From positions 1 to 54,768 of the forward strand of contig NZ_JAKLJA010000042.1 in the NCBI RefSeq assembly GCF_022213065.1: DNA of 54,768 nt. The letters run 5' to 3'. How positions within the stretch are numbered: position 1 is the stretch's first letter; each line of letters begins with the position of its first letter. This document shows positions 42,444 through 51,262 of the stretch, in pieces. The notes beneath the pieces are model-generated. The model had not been told where the DNA came from and made no database searches. It saw only the letters and a program-made list of their open reading frames with translations. The DNA is from Paraburkholderia tagetis. GTDB lineage: Bacteria > Pseudomonadota > Gammaproteobacteria > Burkholderiales > Burkholderiaceae. Both the position numbers and the translations under genes were made by a program.

Positions 42444-42977
42444 TCATGAGCCGGCGGGCCGATCGAGCACTTGCGGCCCGGACTCATGGGTGCGGCGCTT
42501 TCCGGCTTCGCGAGCCGCCTTCTCGAGCAAAGTCTCGATTTCGGCGCGGCACAACGCCTTGAGCGGCGGCGACGAGGCGCCCGGCATGGCCTTGCGGTCG
42601 AATTTCGTGTGCAGACGCAGCAGCAGATCGAAGCCTTCGAACTGCGCGCGGCGCACGCGAAACGCCTCGCGGGCAACGCGGCGCACCAGGTTGCGCGTGA
42701 CCGCGCGCGGCGCGTACTTCTTGCCGATCACGAGCCCAAGCCGCGCGTCCTTGCCTGTGGGCCGACCGTACACGACGAAGTGCTCGGTGCGGCGCCAGGG
42801 GCGCAAACGAAAAACGGATGAGAACTCATCCGTTTTCAATAGCCTTGCGGCTTTCGGGAAAGCGGCCTGCGTTCGCAACAAGGTAGTGCGCGCGTCGTCC
42901 GCTTCTTCCGACAGTTTCACGTCAGGCCCGCTATCTTCGATTGTGGTCGATTCTGCTGATAGCGATGCTATCGACAA
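42444..42977 (-). CDS. rnpA: Ribonuclease P protein component
   Basis: RnpA is the protein subunit of RNase P, which matures the 5' ends of tRNAs. The 177-residue product has FPKAARLLKTDEFSSVF, then GLVIGKKYAPRAVTRNLVRRVAREAFR with the RNR motif that contacts RNA. The N-terminal 40 residues (SAESTTIEDSGPDVKL) are acidic and not conserved in general, so a later start is possible. The C-terminal tail is also longer than in E. coli. It lies 18 bp after rpmH. Confidence 0.92.
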   Translation of the reverse strand: MSIASLSAESTTIEDSGPDVKLSEEADDARTTLLRTQAAFPKAARLLKTDEFSSVFRLRPWRRTEHFVVYGRPTGKDARLGLVIGKKYAPRAVTRNLVRRVAREAFRVRRAQFEGFDLLLRLHTKFDRKAMPGASSPPLKALCRAEIETLLEKAAREAGKRRTHESGPQVLDRPAGS

Positions 42978-42995
42978 AACTGGAAAGCGGCGCGC

Positions 42996-43130
42996 TTAGA
43001 TGGCGAGGCGCTTGCGACCCTTCGCGCGGCGCGCGTTGATCACTTTGCGGCCACCGGCGGTCTTCATACGCACGCGGAAGCCATGGGTACGCTTGCGGCG
43101 GGTAACGGAAGGTTGGTAAGTACGTTTCAT
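42996..43130 (-). CDS. rpmH: 50S ribosomal protein L34
   Basis: This 44-residue ribosomal protein has the classic sequence [19 protein letters not shown] followed by a basic tail ending KGRKRLAI. It binds 23S rRNA. It is the first gene of the rpmH-rnpA-yidD-yidC operon and diverges from dnaA, the typical arrangement at a bacterial chromosome origin. The start is ATG 43130. Confidence 0.98.
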
Positions 43131-43223
43131 GTTGCTCTCACTTGTTGAGAATTGACCGCGGCGAGCATCGCGGAAAAAGCAATGGCCGGTGGTACAAAAA
43201 AATTGGTTTTCGCGGAACCCGCT

Positions 43224-43252
43224 ATTTAATCCCGTTTTTCGTTGGCCGTCAA
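43224..43252 (-). promoter_or_regulatory. Predicted rpmH operon promoter
   Basis: On the minus strand, TTGACG, 17 bp, TTAAAT precede rpmH by about 95 bp. The spacing is ideal. Transcription from about 43217 would give a leader of about 85 nt. Confidence 0.6.
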
Positions 43253-43341
43253 TAGGTTAGGGCATCGCGGCGGCTGGCTCTGCTCTCACCCGGTTCTGTC
43301 GCTAAATGAAGGGACCGTGGCGCGCCGCGATGATCCGTCCC

Positions 43342-43350
43342 TGTGGATAA
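43342..43350 (-). other. DnaA box (perfect consensus)
   Basis: The + strand reads TGTGGATAA, so the minus strand has TTATCCACA, the consensus high-affinity DnaA box. It lies 204 bp upstream of the dnaA start, suited to autoregulation or origin function. Confidence 0.85.
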
Positions 43351-43553
43351 CTTCCAGGTAACGGGATTTCGGCGTTAGAATCTCGGCTATCCCAAGAATC
43401 CTGCATGCCGCTCTGGCCCGCCTGCTTGCCGCAAAACCCTTGCCGCGCGGGCGCCCGGAGCATTTGTTGTCGCCTCGTCAGGGCCTCGTTGCATTTGTGC
43501 GACATGAACGGCGCGACCGCAATGCATGCAAACAAAACGACCACAGCAACTCG

Positions 43554-45182
43554 ATGAACGAATTCTGGCAACACTGTTCCGCACTGCTGGAGCGCGAGCT
43601 GACGCCCCAGCAGTACGTGACGTGGATTAAGCCGTTGGCCCCGGTTGCCTTCGATGCTGCGGCAAATACGCTGCAGATCGCCGCCCCCAACCGCTTCAAG
43701 CTCGACTGGGTCAAGAGCCAGTTTTCGGGCCGCATCACCGATCTGGCCCGCGATTTCTGGCAGACCCCCGTCGACGTGCAGTTCATCCTCGACCCGAAGG
43801 CGGGCATGCGCGCGCCGCACGTAGCAACGGCTGCTGCCCCGCGCGCGCCGCTGGCGGCAGCGCACGCCGAAGCCACGCACGCCGCGGCTCAGTCGCAATC
43901 TCAACATCTGGGCGCCGCGGCGGGTATGTCCCACACTGGCATGTCCCAGCCGGGCCCGGCCTCCGCTGCGCTCGCGGGCTTTGTGGGCATGACGCACGCA
44001 GCGGCGCAGGGCGCGGCTGGCGCGCAAGCCGCCGAAGATGCCGCCGACCTCGACCTGCCGAGCCTCGACGCCAACGAAGCCGCCGCAGGCCGCCGTGGCT
44101 GGCGGCCCGGCCAAAGTGCGGCGGCTGCTGCCTCGAGCGGCGAACCCGACCCGACCTACGAGCGCTCGAAGCTCAACCCGGTGCTCACGTTCGACAACTT
44201 CGTGACGGGTAAGGCGAACCAGCTCGCCCGCGCGGCGGCTATTCAGGTGGCCGACAACCCCGGCATCTCGTACAACCCGCTGTTTCTGTACGGCGGCGTG
44301 GGCCTCGGCAAGACCCACCTGATCCACGCGATCGGCAATCAGCTTTTGATCGACAAGCCGGGCGCGCGCATCCGCTACATCCACGCGGAGCAATACGTGT
44401 CCGACGTGGTGAAGGCGTACCAGCGCAAGGCGTTCGACGATTTCAAGCGCTACTACCATTCGCTCGACCTGCTGCTGATCGACGATATTCAGTTCTTCTC
44501 GGGCAAGTCGCGCACCCAGGAAGAATTCTTCTACGCGTTCGAGGCGCTGGTCGCCAACAAGGCGCAGGTGATCATCACGAGCGATACGTATCCGAAGGAA
44601 ATTTCGGGTATCGACGACCGTCTGATCTCGCGCTTCGACTCGGGCCTGACCGTGGCGATCGAGCCGCCAGAGCTGGAAATGCGCGTGGCGATTCTGATGC
44701 GCAAGGCGCAGTCGGAAGGCGTGAGCCTGAACGAGGACGTGGCGTTCTTCGTCGCCAAGCACCTGCGCTCGAACGTGCGCGAACTCGAAGGCGCGCTGCG
44801 CAAGATCCTCGCGTACTCGAAATTCCATGGCCGCGACATTTCCATCGAGCTCACCAGGGAAGCGCTCAAAGACCTGCTGACGGTGCAGAACCGCCAGATT
44901 TCGGTGGAAAACATCCAGAAGACGGTGGCTGACTTCTACAGCATCAAAGTCGCCGACATGTACTCGAAAAAGCGCCCCGCGAACATCGCGCGGCCGCGCC
45001 AGATCGCGATGTATCTGGCCAAGGAGCTCACGCAGAAGAGCCTGCCGGAAATCGGCGAGCTGTTCGGCGGGCGCGACCACACGACGGTGCTGCACGCCGT
45101 GCGCAAGATCGCCGACGAACGCACCAAGGACGCCCAGCTCAATCACGAGCTGCACGTGCTCGAACAGACGCTCAAGGGCTGA
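43554..45182 (+). CDS. dnaA: Chromosomal replication initiator DnaA
   Basis: DnaA binds origin boxes and opens the DNA for replication. The 542-residue product has domain I (MNEFWQHCSALLERELTPQQ) and a long Ala/Gly/His-rich domain II (about 80-210). The AAA+ domain has GGVGLGKTHL and DDIQFFSGKSRTQEEFF. Domain IV has the DnaA signature GGRDHTTVLHAV. Domain II is longer than in E. coli, as in other Burkholderiales. ATG 43554 is chosen; the frame upstream lacks family character. dnaN follows. Confidence 0.98.
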   Translation: MNEFWQHCSALLERELTPQQYVTWIKPLAPVAFDAAANTLQIAAPNRFKLDWVKSQFSGRITDLARDFWQTPVDVQFILDPKAGMRAPHVATAAAPRAPLAAAHAEATHAAAQSQSQHLGAAAGMSHTGMSQPGPASAALAGFVGMTHAAAQGAAGAQAAEDAADLDLPSLDANEAAAGRRGWRPGQSAAAAASSGEPDPTYERSKLNPVLTFDNFVTGKANQLARAAAIQVADNPGISYNPLFLYGGVGLGKTHLIHAIGNQLLIDKPGARIRYIHAEQYVSDVVKAYQRKAFDDFKRYYHSLDLLLIDDIQFFSGKSRTQEEFFYAFEALVANKAQVIITSDTYPKEISGIDDRLISRFDSGLTVAIEPPELEMRVAILMRKAQSEGVSLNEDVAFFVAKHLRSNVRELEGALRKILAYSKFHGRDISIELTREALKDLLTVQNRQISVENIQKTVADFYSIKVADMYSKKRPANIARPRQIAMYLAKELTQKSLPEIGELFGGRDHTTVLHAVRKIADERTKDAQLNHELHVLEQTLKG

Positions 45183-45453
45183 GGCCCCGGGTGGTGCCGT
45201 TAGCGTCCGCGCGGCCCGACCTCGTCGGCGCCATCTGTATATTTCGCGGATCGCCCCCAATTTAGGGGAGTGGTCCGTTTTCAGGCACAATATGGGTTTA
45301 ACCGCCCTGCGGCCAGGCCGCCGGGCGGATTTCACGCCGCGGCCTGCGCTGCAGGGCGGCTCCAGGGTTTGTGGCGCCGGGTGAATGCCAAATGAACGCC
45401 GGGCGCCGGCCCTGGACGGGGTGCGCAGACCGTCACATCAACGAAGGAACTCT

Positions 45454-46557
45454 ATGCAACTGGTCAAGACCGAACGCGATAACCTGCTGAGGCCGCTGCA
45501 AACGGTGAGCGGCATTGTCGAACGCCGCCACACGTTGCCGATCCTCGCCAATCTGCTGATCACCAAAACCGGTTCCGACGTCTCGTTCCTGTCGACCGAC
45601 CTCGAGTTGCAGATCACCACGACCGCCGACTTCGGCGTCGGCAACGACCAGGTGGCCACCACCGTCGCCGCGCGCAAGCTGCTCGACATCCTGCGCGCGA
45701 TGCCCGACGGCCAGGTCACGCTCACGCTCGCCGACAAGCGCCTCACGGTGCAGTCGGGCAAGAGCCGTTTCGCCCTGCAAACGCTCGCTGCGGACGAGTT
45801 CCCCACGGTGGCGCAGGCGAAGGATTTCGGCGCGAACCTCTCGGTGCCGCAAAAGACCTTCCGCCAACTGCTCGGCATGGTCTACTTCGCGATGGCGCAG
45901 CAGGACATCCGCTACTACCTGAACGGCATGCTGCTCGTCGTCGATGGCGACCAGCTCATGGCCGTGGCCACCGACGGCCACCGCCTCGCGTTCTCGTCGA
46001 TGAAAATCGAAGGCTCATTCGCGCGCCAGGAAGTCATCATCCCGCGCAAGACCATTCTCGAACTCCAGCGCCTGCTCGAAGACATCGACGACTCGCTGAA
46101 TATCGACATCGGCTCCACCCAGGTGAAGTTCACGTTCGGCCAGGTCGAGCTCGTCTCGAAGCTCGTGGAAGGCAAGTTCCCCGACTTCCAGCGCGTGATT
46201 CCGAAGGCGCACAAGAACACCTTCCAGATCGGCCGCGAAGAACTGCAACGTTCGCTGCAACGCGCGGCGATTCTCACGTCCGACAAATTCAAGGGCGTGC
46301 GCTGCATCATCGAGCCGGGCCAGCTCAAGATCATGTCGACCAACGCCGACCAGGAAGAGGCGCAGGAAGAGCTGGAAATCGCCTACCAGGGCGACACCAT
46401 CGACATCGGGTTCAACGTCACGTATCTGCTCGACGTCCTCGCGAACCTGAAGGTCGACATGCTGGAAGTGAGCCTCGGCGACGCCAGCTCCAGCGCGCTC
46501 ATCACGATTCCCGAGAACGAGGAATTCAAGTACGTGGTGATGCCGATGCGCATCTAA
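45454..46557 (+). CDS. dnaN: DNA polymerase III beta sliding clamp
   Basis: The 367-residue protein forms a ring dimer that tethers polymerase III to DNA. It begins MQLVKTERDNLLRPLQTVSG, has three similar domains and ends in EFKYVVMPMRI, the conserved C-terminus (MPMRL-type) near the protein-binding cleft. The start at 45454 has GAAGGAAC upstream. A 271-bp gap from dnaA suggests it may have its own promoter, though none is clear. Confidence 0.98.
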   Translation: MQLVKTERDNLLRPLQTVSGIVERRHTLPILANLLITKTGSDVSFLSTDLELQITTTADFGVGNDQVATTVAARKLLDILRAMPDGQVTLTLADKRLTVQSGKSRFALQTLAADEFPTVAQAKDFGANLSVPQKTFRQLLGMVYFAMAQQDIRYYLNGMLLVVDGDQLMAVATDGHRLAFSSMKIEGSFARQEVIIPRKTILELQRLLEDIDDSLNIDIGSTQVKFTFGQVELVSKLVEGKFPDFQRVIPKAHKNTFQIGREELQRSLQRAAILTSDKFKGVRCIIEPGQLKIMSTNADQEEAQEELEIAYQGDTIDIGFNVTYLLDVLANLKVDMLEVSLGDASSSALITIPENEEFKYVVMPMRI

Positions 46558-46582
46558 AAAGCGCGACAGAAGAAGAACACCA

Positions 46583-46610
46583 GGGGGCGCTGCGCCCCTT
46601 TGGCGTTTTT
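46583..46610 (+). terminator. Possible terminator or attenuator between dnaN and gyrB
   Basis: GGGGCGC and GCGCCCC form a tight hairpin followed by TTTGGCGTTTTT. The loop is very short and the T-run is delayed. It may be a partial terminator that lowers read-through to gyrB. Confidence 0.4.
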
Positions 46611-46670
46611 ATGGCTTTTTGAAAAAGTCTCGAGCAGTAACACAGGCAGTACGCAGAACCGGAAAATTCC

Positions 46671-49142
46671 ATGACTGATACGAACAACTCGCAACCCGAC
46701 AACAGCTACGGCGCCTCGTCGATCCAGATCCTCGAGGGTCTGGAAGCGGTGCGCAAGCGGCCCGGGATGTACATCGGCGACACGTCGGACGGCACCGGTC
46801 TGCATCACCTCGTTTTCGAAGTGCTCGACAACTCCATCGACGAAGCGCTCGCAGGGTATTGCAACGACATCCACGTGGTGATTCACGCGGACAACTCCAT
46901 CTCGATCACCGATAACGGCCGCGGCATTCCCACGGGCGTGAAGATGGACGACAAGCACGATCCGAAGCGCAGCGCCGCCGAAATCGTGATGACCGAGCTG
47001 CACGCGGGCGGCAAGTTCGACCAGAACAGCTACAAGGTCTCGGGCGGCCTGCACGGCGTGGGCGTCTCGTGCGTGAACGCGCTCTCGAGCTTTCTGCGCC
47101 TCACCGTGCGCCGCGACGGCAAGAAGCACTTCATGGAATTCCACCGTGGCGTGCCGCAAAACCGCGTGCTCGAAGAGCGCGACGGCCACGCCGTCTCGCC
47201 GATGCAAGTGCTCGGCGACACCGAAAATCGCGGCACCGAAGTGCACTTCATGGCCGATGAAACCATCTTCGGCAGCGTCGAGTACCACTACGACATTCTC
47301 GCGAAGCGCATTCGCGAACTCTCGTTCCTGAACAACGGCGTGCGCATTCGCCTGACCGACCAGCGCACCGGCAAGGAAGACGATTTCGCATTCGGGGGCG
47401 GCGTGAAGGGCTTCGTCGAGTACATCAACAAGGCCAAGACTGTCCTGCACCCGAACATCTTCTACATCCAGGGCGAGAAGGACGGTGTGGGCGTCGAAGT
47501 GGCGATGCAGTGGAACGACAGCTACAACGAAAGCGTGCTGTGCTTCACGAACAACATCCCGCAGCGCGACGGCGGCACGCACCTGACCGGTTTGCGCGCG
47601 GCGATGACGCGTGTGATCAACAAGTACATCGCCGATAACGAAATCGCGAAGAAGGCGAAGGTCGAGACCTCCGGCGACGACATGCGCGAAGGTTTGTCTT
47701 GCGTGCTTTCCGTGAAGGTGCCGGAGCCGAAGTTCAGCTCGCAGACGAAGGACAAGCTCGTTTCCTCCGAAGTGCGCGCGCCCGTGGAAGAAGTCGTGGC
47801 GAAGGCGCTAGAAGAATTCCTGCTGGAAACGCCGAACGACGCCAAGACCATCTGCGGCAAGATCGTCGACGCCGCGCGTGCGCGTGACGCCGCGCGCAAG
47901 GCGCGCGAAATGACGCGCCGCAAGGGCGTGCTCGACGGCGTGGGCCTGCCGGGCAAGCTCGCGGACTGCCAGGAGAAGGATCCGGCGAAGTCGGAAATCT
48001 ACATCGTCGAGGGCGACTCGGCAGGCGGCTCGGCCAAGCAGGGCCGCGACCGCAAGTTCCAGGCAATCCTGCCGCTGCGCGGCAAAGTGCTCAACGTGGA
48101 GAAAGCGCGCTACGACAAGCTGCTTTCCTCCGAGCAGATCGTCACGCTGATCACTGCGCTTGGCTGCGGCATCGGCAAGGACGACTACAACCTCGAGAAG
48201 CTGCGCTATCACCGCATCATCATCATGACCGACGCGGACGTGGACGGCGCGCACATCCGCACGCTGCTGCTCACGTTCTTCTATCGCCAGATGCCGGAGA
48301 TGGTCGAGCGCGGCTACATCTACATCGCTCAGCCGCCGCTCTACAAGCTCAAGGCGGGCAAGGACGAGCGCTATCTCAAGGATGAGGCGGACCTCAACGC
48401 GCACATGCTGCGCCTTGCGCTGCACAGCTCGGAACTCGTGCCGAGCGAAGGCGCAACACCCATTTCCGGCGACGCGCTGGGCGAGCTTGCGCGCTCGTAC
48501 CAGCTCGCGCGCGGCGTGGTGGATCGCCTCTCGCGTTTGTACGACGAGCGTGCACTCGAAGCGATCATGGACGGCGTAGCGATCGATCTGTCGAGCGAAG
48601 CTTCCACGGAGGCTTCGGCACGTGCGCTCGAAGCGCAGTTGCGCGACGATCCGCTGAAGCCCGAAGTGACGGTCGTGCCGATGTACGACGCGGTGCGCGA
48701 GCTGCGTTCGCTGCGCGTGGAGCGCCGCCATCACGGCAACGTGAAGGTCTCGGTGATCGACGAGGAATTCCAGCTCACCGCCGATTATCAGCAGCTCGTG
48801 AATACGGCCAATACGTTCAAGGGCTTGATCGGCAAGAACGCGCTCATCAAGCGCGGCGAGCGCAGCATGGCCGTGACCAACTTCAAGAGCGCAATGAAGT
48901 GGCTGATTGCCGATGCCGAGCGCAATGTTTCGAAGCAGCGTTATAAGGGGCTTGGCGAGATGAACCCCGAGCAGCTTTGGGAAACGACGATGGATCCGTC
49001 CGTGCGGCGTTTGCTGCGCGTGCAGATCGAAGATGCGATCGCCGCCGATGGCATTTTCACGACGCTCATGGGTGATGACGTCGAGCCGCGCCGCGCGTTT
49101 ATCGAGAGCAATGCGTTGAGGGCGGGGAATATTGATGTTTGA
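46671..49142 (+). CDS. gyrB: DNA gyrase subunit B
   Basis: GyrB is the ATPase subunit of gyrase, which introduces negative supercoils. The 823-residue product has the GHKL ATPase motifs (EVLDNSIDEALAGY, then DNGRGIP and GGLHGVG). The TOPRIM domain has IVEGDSAGGSAKQGRDR and DADVDGAHIRTLLLTF. The C-terminal GyrB domain has YKGLGEMNPEQLWETTMDP. The length is normal. gyrA lies elsewhere. The accessory region starts about 0.8 kb after its stop. Confidence 0.98.
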   Translation: MTDTNNSQPDNSYGASSIQILEGLEAVRKRPGMYIGDTSDGTGLHHLVFEVLDNSIDEALAGYCNDIHVVIHADNSISITDNGRGIPTGVKMDDKHDPKRSAAEIVMTELHAGGKFDQNSYKVSGGLHGVGVSCVNALSSFLRLTVRRDGKKHFMEFHRGVPQNRVLEERDGHAVSPMQVLGDTENRGTEVHFMADETIFGSVEYHYDILAKRIRELSFLNNGVRIRLTDQRTGKEDDFAFGGGVKGFVEYINKAKTVLHPNIFYIQGEKDGVGVEVAMQWNDSYNESVLCFTNNIPQRDGGTHLTGLRAAMTRVINKYIADNEIAKKAKVETSGDDMREGLSCVLSVKVPEPKFSSQTKDKLVSSEVRAPVEEVVAKALEEFLLETPNDAKTICGKIVDAARARDAARKAREMTRRKGVLDGVGLPGKLADCQEKDPAKSEIYIVEGDSAGGSAKQGRDRKFQAILPLRGKVLNVEKARYDKLLSSEQIVTLITALGCGIGKDDYNLEKLRYHRIIIMTDADVDGAHIRTLLLTFFYRQMPEMVERGYIYIAQPPLYKLKAGKDERYLKDEADLNAHMLRLALHSSELVPSEGATPISGDALGELARSYQLARGVVDRLSRLYDERALEAIMDGVAIDLSSEASTEASARALEAQLRDDPLKPEVTVVPMYDAVRELRSLRVERRHHGNVKVSVIDEEFQLTADYQQLVNTANTFKGLIGKNALIKRGERSMAVTNFKSAMKWLIADAERNVSKQRYKGLGEMNPEQLWETTMDPSVRRLLRVQIEDAIAADGIFTTLMGDDVEPRRAFIESNALRAGNIDV

Positions 49143-49911
49143 GGGTGGTGTAGCGGGAACCATAATATGAGATTTTGAGAAGCATCCACTGAGACAGTTA
49201 TCGATGGATGCGGTCCGATAGCTCGGATGACGACACTTGACTGACGTCATAGCCGCGAGAACGACGGCCCCCTTATTGATGTGGCCGTCGATTTCGCGGT
49301 TTCGCCAAATCATGGAGCGGGGTTTTAGGCGACTTCTGCTGCTGGCGCTGGTCGACCGCCCTACGTGCATAGTGCGCGAGCGACTTTCTTCAGAGCTTCA
49401 AATCGTGCAGCCTCGTGACCATAAATTCGTCGTTCCTTGCCATCGGCAATCGTACGACGCATACCGCCTCCGAAAGACTCGGAGCGGGTTTAGCCGTTGA
49501 TGCCTTTCTATCTAACGTCGACAAAGTGTGGAATGTGGCGAAGTCGGTGACGGTGGAGTGAGTGGGCGGCTGCGTTGCGGTCCGTTGTTTGATTAGATTA
49601 GAAGCGTATACGCGTAAACACATCTCGACCTCCGGAAGCCAGTTTTTGCTTCTAGGTGACTGTTTTTACAAGGAAAGCGCTTCTAATTCCGCCGCGAGAA
49701 TTTCCGACTTTCGAAGGGGAAATCCGCAAAAAATGGCACAAGAATGACGCCAAACTGAGCGGCCATCCCGGGCTTCGTCCCCGGGCGCATCACTTGACGC
49801 GGTCGCCGCTTCCCGGCGCCGCCACGCCATCCGCTCAGCTACAACATTCAATCACACAGCGGCGTTCATAATTAGTTCCGCATCGACTTCGGCGCCAGAG
49901 CCTCCAATCAC
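49143..49911. other. Unassigned region between gyrB and the accessory genes
   Basis: These 769 bases show no gene I can support. A minus-strand frame (49390-49623) reads THSTVTDFATFHTLSTLD, and a + strand frame reads VDKVWNVAKSVTVE before a stop; neither has a supporting context. They may be remnants of a dispersed repeat or broken gene. GC is lower than in gyrB. A palindrome, CCCGGG-CTTCGTC-CCCGGG, lies near 49770-49790. The region is the likely left border of the accessory block. Confidence 0.5.
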
Positions 49912-50754
49912 ATGACCATTTTGGAAACGAACGAGAGGCTGGCCGAGACCTATAGCGAAGCTTGCTACTTCTTGCGTCTGGACCAAGCCGCGCGCGTGGA
50001 CTCCGATTGGTTCAAGGGTTTCGTGGCCTATCCCAGCGTACGCAGCTTCTTCAAGCAATCCGTCTTCGGCAAAGGCGCTGTGCTGCAGGTGGCTGCCGTG
50101 ACGCAAATCGCGCACGCGTACGTGGCCTGCTTCGAGCGCGAGCCTTCCGAGCCACTGCCCACAGCTGCTGCAGTTCGCGGGCTGATGAGGAAAGCAGGTG
50201 CCTTTGAGTCCGAGCTTGCGGCTGAAAGCTCGTCTTGGGTTCCGTCGGAATTGGAGAAGAGCTTTCGCGGCTCGTTGAAGAGCCTTCGGGACGCTGCATC
50301 GACCGTCGAACGCCGGTCGGCGGGGCGTCCGGCATTCAGCGAGAGGCGCATCTTCGTGTTGCATCTTGCTCGCGCGCTTTACGGAATGTGTGACGACTTT
50401 CCGGGCAGGTTCATTGCCACGGTCGCTGCTCGGGTATGGGAAGACACGGACGACCGCACCGTCCGGAAAATACTGACCGACGACGAGCGGGACGCCATCA
50501 AGCGGCACGCCGCGGAGAACCGCCGGCTGGTTGCAGAAAGCGAAAACACTACGCAATTGCTGCTGAACCGCGCCAGCATCCCACCGAAGGCTGCCCTCCA
50601 GGCCCGAGAGCCGCAGACGACCAGCGAGATATTCGAAATGATGCTGGCGCTCGCGAAGCGCATTCCTGACGAAACGACTTCAATCTCCGCCGTCAATCTC
50701 ATGCACATGCTTCGCGATGAAGCCGGAATTGAGCCCGACTTTCCAGCAGAATGA
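49912..50754 (+). CDS. Uncharacterised 280-residue protein of the accessory region
   Basis: The predicted soluble protein has 280 residues, no signal peptide and no membrane helix. It is mostly helical: SEACYFLRLDQAARV and a central LARALYGMCDDFPGRF. A WEDTDDRTVRKILTDDERDAIKRHAAENRR segment follows (quoted in part; acidic then basic, possible coiled coil). I do not recognise a domain. It lies between the gyrB flank and a helix-turn-helix gene, on the same strand. Codon use looks less GC-biased than in the gsp genes. It may belong to a defence or regulatory module, but this rests only on context. Confidence 0.7.
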   Translation: MTILETNERLAETYSEACYFLRLDQAARVDSDWFKGFVAYPSVRSFFKQSVFGKGAVLQVAAVTQIAHAYVACFEREPSEPLPTAAAVRGLMRKAGAFESELAAESSSWVPSELEKSFRGSLKSLRDAASTVERRSAGRPAFSERRIFVLHLARALYGMCDDFPGRFIATVAARVWEDTDDRTVRKILTDDERDAIKRHAAENRRLVAESENTTQLLLNRASIPPKAALQAREPQTTSEIFEMMLALAKRIPDETTSISAVNLMHMLRDEAGIEPDFPAE

Positions 50755-50889
50755 GGCGGCCGAAATAGGCGTCAAAATCTGCCGAATTTCGGCCGGATGA
50801 TTTTCTGGTCGGTTTGCGGGGTATTTCGGTAGCAGTGTCTCGAGGCAGAAGGCGAACAATACGCCTTGTCTCAACTACCACTGCTTCGA

Positions 50890-51234
50890 ATGCACAATTT
50901 CCTGTCCTTCAGCCGCATCATCGACAACTGGCCGGATAACACCGCCGCGCATCAGCGTGCACGCCTGCTTCTGGCTATGAGGTTTCGCGGAGGGGTGACG
51001 ACGCTCGAGGCAATGCGGTTTCTCGACATCGTCGACCCGCGGGCGCGTATTGCTGAGTTGCGCAAGGAGGGGTACCGCATCAACACGTCCTGGGTGCATC
51101 AGCCATCCGAATGCGGCCGGATGCACGTTGTGGGCTTGTATGCCCTCACGGGCAACGTTGAGGGCGTCGCAGTCACCACGACCTCGAAGGCGCCTCGCGA
51201 CCTGGCAAGCCGACAGATGAGGCTCGCGCTCTAG
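50890..51234 (+). CDS. Small winged-helix DNA-binding protein
   Basis: The 114-residue product has a helix-turn-helix: AHQRARLLLAMRFRGGVTT, then LEAMRFLDIVDPRARIAELRKEGYRI. The RxAELRKEGYxI pattern recalls small HTH_39-type proteins common in phages and islands. A following SWVHQPSECGRMHVVGLYAL segment could be the wing and dimer part. ATG 50890 is used; a TTG at 50866 would add eight residues. It may regulate the neighbouring accessory genes. The flanking nuclease gene is convergent. Confidence 0.7.
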   Translation: MHNFLSFSRIIDNWPDNTAAHQRARLLLAMRFRGGVTTLEAMRFLDIVDPRARIAELRKEGYRINTSWVHQPSECGRMHVVGLYALTGNVEGVAVTTTSKAPRDLASRQMRLAL

Positions 51235-51262
51235 CATCGGAGCCAGCGCGCCCATCGCATTC

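Larger units (their letters stand above)
43131..43553. other. rpmH-dnaA intergenic region, candidate origin/dnaA control region
   Basis: These 423 bases separate divergent rpmH and dnaA. They hold the rpmH promoter, an AT-rich stretch near 43190-43250 and one perfect DnaA box at 43342. I found no second consensus box, so it may be only the dnaA autoregulatory region, with further boxes outside the consensus. Gene order makes it the natural place to look for oriC. Confidence 0.5.

Noticed and set aside
43302..45335. 677-codon minus-strand frame opposite dnaA
   Set aside because: dnaA is unmistakable. The opposite frame has no domain and arises from codon bias.
49780..49860. tRNA-like stretch on minus (TAGCTGAGCGGAT)
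   Set aside because: It looks like a D-arm but no anticodon stem, T-arm or matching acceptor stem could be formed around it.
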